This document shows positions 55,826-64,000 of a stretch of DNA of 64,000 bases, in pieces. The position numbers and the translations under genes are program-made. Every line of letters begins with the position of its first letter. Position 1 is the stretch's first letter. This DNA comes from Arachis hypogaea (lineage: Eukaryota > Streptophyta > Magnoliopsida > Fabales > Fabaceae). The stretch spans positions 99,969,827 through 100,033,826 of the forward strand of contig NC_092041.1 of the NCBI RefSeq assembly GCF_003086295.3, written 5' to 3'. The notes under the pieces are model-generated. The model had not been told where the DNA came from. It was given only the letters and a program-made list of their open reading frames with translations, and searched no databases.

Positions 55826-56140
55826 GAAAAAAGAGGGATGATTTGATTTAATATAATAATTTAATATATAAGGAAATAAGAAGGGGAGAACCTCTTAGCC
55901 TTTTAAATGGACGCGTTTTAAATTTGAATACCTGGATTTAGAGAGACACATAAGAAGGGGAGAACACTTGGGAGGGTAGGGGAGAGCGTGTTTCTCATCA
56001 TTTTTGTTAGGGTATTTTTTTTTTACACAGCACCACCATCCAAACTATCTGTCTTCTTCAACAATTGGGAGTTTTTCTTAGGACATAGGACACTCCCATA
56101 TTCAACATTGCTCTGTCTTCTCACTCTGTCTTCTTATTTG
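55391..56140 (+). promoter_or_regulatory. Putative promoter and first non-coding exon of the antisense gene
   Basis: Contains tetranucleotide (AAAT)n near 55662-55684, (AC)n then (AT)n at 55776-55821, and a C/T-rich leader (about 56020-56140) that ends at a good donor GTAAGA (56141). That gives a 5' UTR intron to 57036. The promoter position is inferred from this leader. Confidence 0.4.
55776..55821. repeat. (AC)n-(AT)n compound microsatellite
   Basis: About 5 AC units followed by about 17 AT units. Confidence 0.95.
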
Positions 56141-57058
56141 GTAAGACTCTTTTTCTTCTTTTCTTGCTTTTGTCTTTGATCTTGCTCCCTTTTTTGTCAT
56201 ATAATGCTTACTCTTATTTTCTTAGATGAGATTCTGGCACTTGAATATCTACTATTGTATATTTGACATTTTTTTGTATTATTCTGAATTTTTGTTACTC
56301 TGAACTCGTGTCTGAACTCTGATGATCATTCTGTATTCTTTGTTACTCTGAACCCTTATTATTATGTTCTCTGCCTTTGTTCTCATGTAACCCCTCTCAG
56401 CCCCATGTATATTGAGTTGCTAATTTTGGGATTAGGTATAGGAATTCTTTGATAAAGATCTTTCACCTTACATCTTGGATGTTATATCCTCATTTGTACA
56501 TGTTCTCATTTGTATATGTTTCCAATGGCATCACAAAATAAAAGAAATTAAGTTAAACATCATGAGCAATGTTCATCTGCAACTATAAAATAGATATTTA
56601 AGAATAAAAATAATTTAATTAAATTTTTTTTTTCTGTATAGTATAGTCATAAGTAATTTGTTTATAAACTTTTTCAATTAGAACAAATTTTTAGTGTTCC
56701 ATATTTATATTCTTTCAAAGCTATAAACGTATAATGTTTTGCAATATTTTCATATATGTCACCAAATGAAATATGATGTTGTGAGGATATGAGGAGTTAG
56801 TGGCCTTATCGAGTAAAGAATATGATGAATGATTTTCATACCTTTGCTTTTTTGTTTCATTTGAGAACTCCTTGGTTGTTTTCTTGACATGCGATGCTCT
56901 TTGGCTTTTTTAGAATTTTTTGAGTGTTCTGCAATATTCTCCTTTATATTTTGAACATTTTTGTCGTTGGTATTTGCGTGATATTGATGTTTACTCTATT
57001 TTGTTGTTGCTGTTCTCCTTCTTCCCCCTTTTTTAGGAATTGCTTCTTTTTTGTTGTC

Positions 57059-60000
57059 ATGCCTCGTGTGAAACTTGCTGAGATAATGGATAGTGACCCA
57101 GAGGACTCTAGTAATAGTTTAGGTACTGACTCTTCTGTGAATGATATGGACGATGTTCCTGAAGAATATGCAATGGGATTTTCTGAATCTATCCCCCAAC
57201 CTTGGGTTAAACCATCAAATAAGAGGGCTACTTTTGTGGATCCTCCTCTGATGAAGAAATCTTTTTGGACCCTCCTTCTTCTGGCTTGTTATTAGGTATG
57301 GATAAAACTATGAAACCTGCCTTTGATTCTTCAGATTGTAGAGTTTTGGGTGAATTTGTTGAGAAGCCTTCATATCAAGTGGGTCCTACTCTACTTTATT
57401 CTCGGTTGAAGCGCCAAGAATTTTCATGGACGTCTTTTAAATCTAAGGCAGCTACTCACATAAATAAGGTTTAGCAAAAGTGGGTGTTCACAGTATTGTT
57501 TGAGGAGGGTGGTAGTTTTGTGAGGAGATTAGAATCAGCTGGTGTTGCCGAGGCTATTCGCACATCTGCAGGTTGGTTGTTCTCTGCCATCTATCCTCAT
57601 AATTGATTCTTATAATTTCTTTACCTTGTTGCTATATGTTGAAGAAGCACTAATTGATTTCCTCTTGTCAGGCTTGGGTATTCAGCGAAATGGATCTGAT
57701 ATGAGTTTACCTTGGCAGAGGTGGTGTTTTCGGACTCATACTTTTCTAACTTCTTGGGGTGAGTTTTCACCCACTTTAGAAGATGTTGTGGATCTCACTC
57801 TTCTTCGCCCAGATTCTGATCTGCTTAAGCTTGCACGACATCTTCAAATGAGTTTAAGTGATGCTGGTCGATATGCAAAAGAGTTGTCCAAGAGTAGGCA
57901 GGCTAAGAAATCTTCCTCCAAGAATGAGCATCCGAAGACTCGTCGGTCCTTGAGAGGAAAAGAGGTGGTTGGCGACAAGCAAGATTCCAAGAAGAAGAAG
58001 ATTACTGTTAATATTCTTACTCTAATTGGTCTCGTTATTTCTTTGGTGATTTCCTCAATGGTGAGTTTGTCCCTGCTCCTGTTATTTCTTCAGATCTTAA
58101 GGGAGCTGCTTTTGTTGCTTATTGGTTAAGTAAATATGTATTTTTGGGACCGGCGGATGAGTGTATGAGCCATGGGGTGTTTCTTTTAGCCTGCTTGATT
58201 GCTAGAGGAGAAAATTTACCATTGGCTCCTATGTATCTCGGCAACTTATATACGCGGCTTGATCAATTTTTCCAGTAACTCAAGATTGCTCATGGTCACT
58301 TTCCAGTTTTGTCTTTCATTGACGAAATATTTCTTCAACTCTTTCTTTTTGAGAAGTTCTCTCTATTTGCTCCCATCCATAAGCCCCCTACAATTCTTCC
58401 AGATAAGAAGGCAAGTCCTCGTGCTTGGATTTGGGGTTCAGCTCATCCTTCGAAATCTTTGGAGGATGTTATTGACTTGGAGGAAAATTTTTGTTTTCGC
58501 CCGTACGTAACCTCTTACCAGCCCGATACATCAGCTATTCATCGTATATATTCTGCTTGTCTTGAGCATGACCGCAATAACATTTCCACCGGCCAGGATG
58601 GGGTTTATGACTTTTGACTTTTGTGTACTTCTCCTACCCCTCTTCCTGGTTTGATTGTTATGGATAGGGATTTTCACTGTGGAGCTTTGATCTGTCCAGT
58701 GATCTACCGTCCTGATAGGGTAAGTCACCAACTAGCGTGGGACCAGGATCCAAAAAATGTGGAGCATATTTTTTTTCCATCGGAAAATTTAATGAAAAAG
58801 GTTCTGTTTCAAGAAGAACTTCCGAAGTACAATCCTTTCTTGGTTGTTCCTCTCGACAGGGATGGGGGAGTTACAATGGAGTATGTGGATTACCTTATGC
58901 GTATGAAGGAGCATATTAGGCAATATGAGGGTACCTCCGTCCCTGATGTCAGATCATTTGTCCCAGTTTTGATCAAGGATCCATATTTCATGACTGGCAA
59001 CCTTTCTCCTTCGACCATTACAAGTAATATTTGCTCTTTGTTGATTCTTGTTTTTTGTTTCTTCATTTCTTTTTCGTCTCTCTCTCCTCTTTGTGTATTT
59101 GACTGTTGTATCTTTTGTGCTGGTGTTTTGTAGACTTGAACGCCAGGTGTTATAGACATCCACCTTCTTCAAAAAGAAAACCTGATGATTCAGTTGTTAC
59201 TGCTGAAGTGGTCAAGCGCAGTAAAGTGGAGAGTTCAAATGTTGAGGTTGTAAAGAGGTCTCTTGAAAGACCACCTAGGCCTTCTGTTGATGCTACGCCT
59301 TCACCAATTTCCACTGGCTCAGGGATTTCTTCTTCTTCGACGGCAAAAGCTAAAGGTTCTTCTGCTGCTGCTTGCTTTGTTGAGTCATCACAGTCTCCTG
59401 GTAAAGCTGTGGTTAGCTTATCTAGCAGTATTGTGAAGCGTAGGTCTCATCGTCTTTTGGGTAAACTGAAAACAATTCCAAATGCACCTTCTGATCTGGT
59501 AAATGTAGGCGATGAGAGCTCTCTATAAAGGGTCAGTGGGGGCTCTCCTAATTCATTTATTGTTGGAGACGTCCCTGACGAGGGTACTACCCAAGAAGTT
59601 GTGCGAGATGGCCTACCAGCAAAAGCAAGTTCTAAGAGAAATGTTGACATTGAGTCGGGTGTTACCTGCCAAGGGGATCCTACTAGACGTGTTGTTACTC
59701 CCATCCGAACGATTTTTCCTGGTGCAGGTACAACTGTTTTACTCCACCTCTTCTTTTTTTTTCTTTTTTGAGACTTGCATACATGATTTTGTTCATGTTG
59801 TTTGTATGTATGTTTGTATCTTCAGCTTCTCATGCCGCTTCTGAGTCCACCTTTCAAACTTTAAGCACTTCTAAAATCACAAAGGAACCTTTAGCTAGTG
59901 CTTCTTCTGGTGTGTTCCATTGTATTTCTTTTCATTTGTCAGGCATGCCAACATTTTATAAGTTCCTGATGAAAAAAGGTTGTTTTGCTTTTTAGTTTCT

Positions 60001-60504
60001 GTCCGCGATGAGTTTGAGCATTTCAATGGCGATGCGAAGAACTTGTTATCGGAGATTGCATCCCGGGCTCCTTCCTTCTTGCTTCCAAATGACCTAAACT
60101 GCCTTTTTAAAAAGCTTGGGTACCAAGCTTTTCTTGACGCATGGGATTTCTTCACTTCACACTCCCTTGCAGACTTGTGGGGTGCTCATCGGGATATGGT
60201 AGAAAATCATCTAAATAACCTTAAGTTATTTAAATTTAGTGGTCGTTGGCTTGAAAATCTTTCTGCAAAATTTGAGCCTCCACCTGGGATCTCTGATCTT
60301 GCTAGAGAAGAATTGTTGTCTAAAGAGCATCACATTCTCTCTTCTGATGTTTCTGCTCTTCAAGAAAAGGTTAACAAGCTTACATCTGAATTGAACACCC
60401 TGAAGGCTAGATTAGCCAGCGTCAGCATGGAGCGAGAGCAATTGGCCAAGCATAAGGAGGCTGCTTCTTCTGTGATTTCTTACAGTGATATTTTGTGGCT
60501 GTGA
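57059..60504 (+). pseudogene. Antisense PMD-domain gene carried by the Tat-type element (multi-exon, broken)
   Basis: Plus-strand exons with GT-AG borders: 5' UTR exon to 56140, 57037-57571, 57672-59023, 59134-59727, 59826-59909 and 59996-60504. The start ATG at 57059 gives MPRVKLAEIMDSDPEDSSNS. The plant mobile domain is recognised by TFLTSWGEFSPTLEDVVDL and AAFVAYWLSKYVFLGPADE, with LPLAPMYLGNLYTRLD following. Then come a basic/Ser-rich nuclear-type linker (KRKPDDS, KRRSHR) and a C-terminal coiled coil (HHILSSDVSALQEKVNKLTS, about 60325-60475). PMD proteins occur both as host silencing factors (MAIN/MAIL1) and as TE-borne proteins. Breaks include a frameshift near 57265, a TAG at 57473, a shift near 58020, a TAA at 58276, a TGA near 58617 and a stop near 59528. 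The splice sites are all kept. It lies entirely between integrase and 3' LTR, on the strand opposite pol. Confidence 0.75.
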
Positions 60505-61047
60505 TAGTTTCCAGCACTTTATTTTGTAAAATATGTGTAATACTTTGACAAAGTATATTTTTGTCCTACTGCTTCTGTGACTTTCATTGTACACCTCTTT
60601 TTGGGTGTTATGTTTTTTCTCTCTTTTTTTTTAATATAATATGCATACTTCTCCAGGGGTTTTACCTGCTTGTGTGATCATTTTATTTTGGATACACACA
60701 TTTTTTTTTTGCAGGGGGAGGGTATGATTCTAAGAAGAGTAGGATTATCTACTGCTATTTTTTTCTACCTCTTTTTTTTAGGCAAAGAAAAGGAAGGTAC
60801 CCATAACTTTCTTGCCCTATTTATGCTCGACTCTTTTTAGGAGCTTGAAGGGTGAGACACTTCTTTTTTTTGGAACTATTTTGTACTGTAAAATTTTTTA
60901 AGATGCATCACTCACATTTTTTGAGTGTATGATTGCTAAAGCAGTTTTCTCATGTATTGCAGGATGCTTGCAGAATAATATAACATAAACATTGGCTTTT
61001 GATAAAGAAGCCTTTTGGAATTAAAATTTGAACTACTAAAGCTGAAA
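60505..61047. other. Spacer between the antisense gene and the integrase end
   Basis: Convergent 3' ends: the antisense gene ends at 60504 and pol ends at 61048. T-rich sequence with TTTTTTTGCAGGGGGAGGG (60705-60723) and no ORF of note. Confidence 0.5.
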
Positions 61048-61866
61048 TTAGGCATAGTATTTCTTGACATACTTGAAATTGATGGGGCCAGTGGTTGTTC
61101 CATGATCTAGGTCCAGTAGGATACAGTGTCCGTTGGGGTGTACCTCAGAAACAATGTAAGGACCCTCCCATTTGGGAGCCCATTTTGGCAAAGACATCTT
61201 CCTCATTACTGCGTCTACTGATTTTAGCACCAAATCACCCTCTAGGAACACCCTGGGCTGAACATGCTTGTCGTAAGCTAACGCTAGTCTCCGGTGGTAT
61301 TCTTCCATCTTGCTTCCCACAACTTCTCTTTTTTCTTCCAATTCTTGCAACTCAGCTTCACGATCCCTTGCCTCGTCTAACAACATCCTGGCGGTGGGCA
61401 CTTCAATCTCTGTTGGCAGTACAGCTTCAACCCCATAAACCAACGAGAAGGGTGTTACTCCAATTGTTCCATGTCTGGTTGTTCTGTAAGCCCAAAGAGC
61501 AAGTGGTAGGTATTCACTCCAATCTTTATGGGCATCGGTCACCATCTTTGTGAGTATTTTCAAAAGGCTCTTGTTAGTAGCCTCTGCCTGGCCATTGCCT
61601 TGCGGGTAGTAGGGGGAAGACTTGTGATGTTTGATTTGGTATTGTTCAAGAACACCCCACACTCTTTGGGTAACAAAGTGGGTTCCATTATCGGACACTA
61701 GAACACTTGGCAGCCCGAACCTGCATATTATATTTTCTTTGATAAATCTCACTACTGCTTCAGCATTTGCTTCCCTGACAGCGACAGCCTCCACCCACTT
61801 GATGAAGCTTTCTGTTGCAACTAGAATCCACTTCTTCCCCATTGATGGGGGGTTGATTGGTCCCAC
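61048..61866 (-). pseudogene. Integrase core and C-terminal region of the Tat-type element
   Basis: 272-codon open frame: integrase core with VLVSDNGTHFVTQ (second catalytic Asp) and SPYYPQGNGQAEATNKSLLK (third catalytic acid, Glu). A Gypsy-type C-terminal region follows, ending GPINFKYVKKYYA, the usual Tat/Athila end of pol. The first catalytic Asp region (AVDFVGPINPPS) lies upstream across a stop, so the domain is not whole. It sits next to a second zinc-binding region at about 62100-61940. Confidence 0.85.
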
Positions 61867-61929
61867 AAAATCTACCGCCCATGTATGGAATAGGTATGGT
61901 GTTTTGAGGCTGTTCTTCTACACACTTGG

Positions 61930-62300
61930 CGCATGTATCAAGTTTGCATGCTTTTGGCATTGTAGACACCTTTTGGCCCAGTTGATTGCATCTTCCTTCA
62001 TTTTTGGCCAGTAATAGCCAATCCTGATTAGTTCATACCATAAGGCCCTTCCTCCTTAGTGTCTCTCACATACTCCTTGATGGACTTCTTCCAAGACTTT
62101 ATCTTTTTCTTCATCTCAAATGCATTTTAGCATCTCTCTAGTAAAACTCTTTTTGAACAACTCACCTTTTCGCAAGAAGTAGCATTCTGATCTCTTTTTC
62201 AATCTCTCAGCTTCTATTTTCTCTGAAGGCAAAACTCCAGCATCGAGGTACTCTACGATGGGTTGTTGTCAATTGTGAACATTACATATCTGCATGCTTT
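61930..62300 (-). pseudogene. Second integrase zinc-binding (H2C2) region
   Basis: In minus-strand frames broken by stops: VHQGVCERH, a TAA, then GYYWPKMKEDAINWAKRCLQ followed by a Cys, a full His-His-Cys-Cys pattern. Another complete H2C2 region lies just upstream in the 62269-63213 frame. Confidence 0.7.
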
Positions 62301-63213
62301 CTTTTGTTTCTTGACAAGCCTTGCAGGAAGCCTGTAATTCATCACAATGAAACTTCATTTTCGGCCAATAAATACCCCACCTCTGGAGCCTTCGGTACAA
62401 ACCGGGGCCTTCTTCTCCGCAGGTGGCTCCATGCAGTTGTTCTGCTTTTTCTTTCCTTTCTTCTTCTCCTACACATTTCATGAGGAGTCCATCATTGCTT
62501 TTTCTGAACATTTGCCCATTGAGGAGGCAAAATCCTCTTGTCTCTTTGGTGATGTTGAGCGTTCTGAGCTGTTCATGTAAAGGCGTTCGCCAATCATTGA
62601 TTTTTCCTTCCACAGACATCCCTTCTTCTCTGGCAGGACTTTCAGCTACCCGGTGTTCCAAAGCATGTTGTCCATTTTGAATAGTGACTCTACTCCCCAA
62701 TGTTGGTAAAGCATCCGCATGCTTGTTTTCTGTTCGGGGTACATGCTCAAATGAGATCTTATCAAATACCTTCATCATGCGCCACACTTGCTCTCTGCAT
62801 AAGGCCAGACTTCTTTCCTTCGTGCCATACCCTCCTAGGATTTGTTGTATTATTATGTTGGAGTCTCCTTTGACATGGAGTTTCTTGATTCCAACTTCTT
62901 GAGCCATCTTTAGATCGAGCATTAGCGCTTCATACTCTGCCTCATTGTTGGTGCAAGAGAAATCCAATCGAAATATGAAGGACAGGTTTCTTCCATGGGA
63001 GTCTATAAGGACGACTCGTGCCCCTCCTTGAGGATTCGAGGGTGCTCCATCAAACATGAGGGTCCATGTTTCCTCTTCATTGCAAGCATAAACAGTCTCT
63101 ATTGTTCTTGAAATCTGATCTGGCAACTCTTCAATCGTTGCTTTTTTAGGATAGATCGACAAGAGGTCAGCCAAATCTTGGCTCTTAATGGTGGTAGGTG
63201 TCACCAATTTCAC
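62269..63213 (-). pseudogene. Second RNase H (archaeal type) and first H2C2 region of the Tat-type element
   Basis: 314-codon frame. RNase H hallmarks: TLMFDGAPSNPQGGA (first Asp), CTNNEAEYEALMLDLKMAQE (Glu), VKGDSNIIIQQ (Asp) and ENKHADALPTLGS (last Asp). It ends with an H2C2 zinc region (LHGATCGEEGPGLYRRL...GIYWPKM...CKACQ). This extra RNase H is diagnostic of the Tat clade. A TGA replaces a Trp between this frame and the RT/RNase H1 frame (GRMSR, stop, ALL). It stops at a TGA at the low end, before the second H2C2. Confidence 0.85.
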
Positions 63214-63237
63214 ATCATATTCGCTTATTAGGAGTGC

Positions 63238-63990
63238 TCAACGACTCATTCTTCCAGTCAACATTGGCTTTTTAATTAAAAATCTGAGACCTTCATTTTT
63301 CGATACGACTTCTACTTGGTGTGCTTGAAAGTAGTGTCGGTATCTTTGTGAGATGTACACCAGAGCGAGACAATGTTTCTCTGGTGAAGAGTATCTTTGT
63401 TCCGGCCCTTTCATGGCTTTGCTAACATAAGCAATGGGTTTCTCTTTGCCTTCACCTTCTTGTGCAATTAACCCACTAACTGCTTCTTCTCCTACCGCTA
63501 AGTATACCTTCAATGGTGCACCAAGCTGAGGGGAAGTCATGGTGTGAGTGGACGTGAGAACGTTCTTGATCTTGTCTATCACAGCTTGGTGGTGTTGTCC
63601 CCACGTAAAGGTGTTCTTCTCTTTCAACAAAGGTCTTAGGGGTCCTAAGAGCTCCCCTAATGCTGGTATGAACCTTCGAATGTACCCCAGCTTGCCTATG
63701 AACTTCTGAAGTCCCTTGATGTCTTTCGGAGATTCCATGTCTTGGATAGCTTTAATCTTATCCTCGTCAGCTGAAATGCCTCCTTTGTGGACTCTGAATC
63801 CCAAGAACTTTCCAGATGACACCCCGAAGGCATATTTCATGGGGTTCATCTTGAGTCTATACTTTCTGCATCTAGTGAACACAGCTCTGAGGTGTTTTGT
63901 GTGTTGCTTCCCGGATGTTGACTTGACAACCAAATCGTCTACATAGTCTTCTACAAAGTCATGCATTATGTCATGGAATATAGCAGTCAT
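63238..63990 (-). pseudogene. Reverse transcriptase C-terminal part and RNase H1 of the Tat-type element
   Basis: 250-codon frame beginning inside RT: the catalytic box YVDDLVVKS, the thumb motif KFLGFRVHKGGISADEDKI, then an RNase H1 region (KVYLAVGEEAVSGLIAQE, PIAYVSKAMKGPEQRYSSPE, KHCLALV). RT motifs before the YVDD box and the protease continue beyond 64000. The frame ends at the TGA at about 63238 noted above. Confidence 0.88.
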
Positions 63991-64000
63991 GGCTCTTTGG

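Larger units (their letters stand above)
54440..64000 (-). mobile_element. Ty3/Gypsy Tat-type retrotransposon, 3' part, with an antisense gene
   Basis: On the minus strand the order is RT + RNase H (63990-63238), second archaeal-type RNase H (63213-62560), two H2C2 zinc-binding regions, integrase core (61866-61048), an intergenic stretch, a large region occupied by an intron-containing gene on the opposite strand (56000-60505), a polypurine tract (GCATGGGGGC near 55381-55390), and a 3' LTR (about 54440-55380). A second RNase H and antisense ORFs between integrase and 3' LTR are known traits of the Tat clade (Ogre, Grande, Retand). The 5' part (LTR, gag, protease) is beyond 64000. In-frame stops show it is inactive. 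Confidence 0.85.

Overview
This is AT-rich plant nuclear DNA. Split genes with GT-AG introns, plant LTR retrotransposons, MULE and hAT-like elements and an endogenous caulimovirid all point to a dicot. The Ogre/Tat-type elements (tRNA-Arg-like primer site, a Pro/Tyr/Gln-rich first ORF, CpG-rich GACGCG blocks) resemble those I associate with legumes, especially Arachis. The genus is inference, not proven from the window.

Only two host genes look intact. A six-exon gene for translocon-associated protein subunit beta lies at 3071-5438 (+) and contains a 6-nt microexon. A four-exon CONSTANS-like gene with two B-boxes and a CCT domain lies at 49061-53164 (+). Three host genes survive as wrecks: the 3' half of isovaleryl-CoA dehydrogenase (18699-21300, +) and two pieces of a Tic22 gene (about 17700-17900, + and 42373-42628, -).

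Layout. 1-1157: end of an LTR that cuts a plant-mobile-domain (PMD) gene relic (1158-1876, -). 2188-2680: hAT-like MITE. 3071-5438: TRAP-beta. 8413-16120: a complete non-autonomous Ogre/Tat-type element (-) with two 1479-bp LTRs and a 5-bp target duplication. 16156-16531: Harbinger-like MITE. 16822-17559: MULE-type N-terminal ORF relic. 17700-21300: Tic22 fragment, then the IVD relic. 21648-23460: a MULE-type element with TIRs of about 0.5 kb and a perfect 9-bp target duplication. 24250-30308: a full-length but broken Ty1/Copia element (-). 31226-31788: a second hAT-like MITE. About 32100-39302: an endogenous pararetrovirus (-) in the order movement protein, coat protein, protease, RT, RNase H, ORF2, small basic ORF, duplicated primer site. 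39813-40280: a third hAT-like MITE. 42373-42628: Tic22 relic. 42643 to about 47100: the 3' part of a second, older Ogre-like element (-). 49061-53164: the COL gene. About 53640-54305: LINE RNase H relic (-). About 54440-64000: the 3' part of a Ty3/Gypsy Tat-type element (-) with RT, two RNase H regions, two zinc-binding regions and integrase, plus an intron-containing PMD-domain gene on the opposite strand between integrase and the 3' LTR.

The observations I rate highest are the antisense PMD gene inside the Tat-type element, a repeated 'hairpin + 3 nt + polypurine tract' cassette found four times in the two Ogre-like elements, the tandem duplication of the tRNA-Met primer site in the endogenous pararetrovirus, and the 6-nt microexon in TRAP-beta. 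No tRNA, rRNA or CRISPR feature was recognised.
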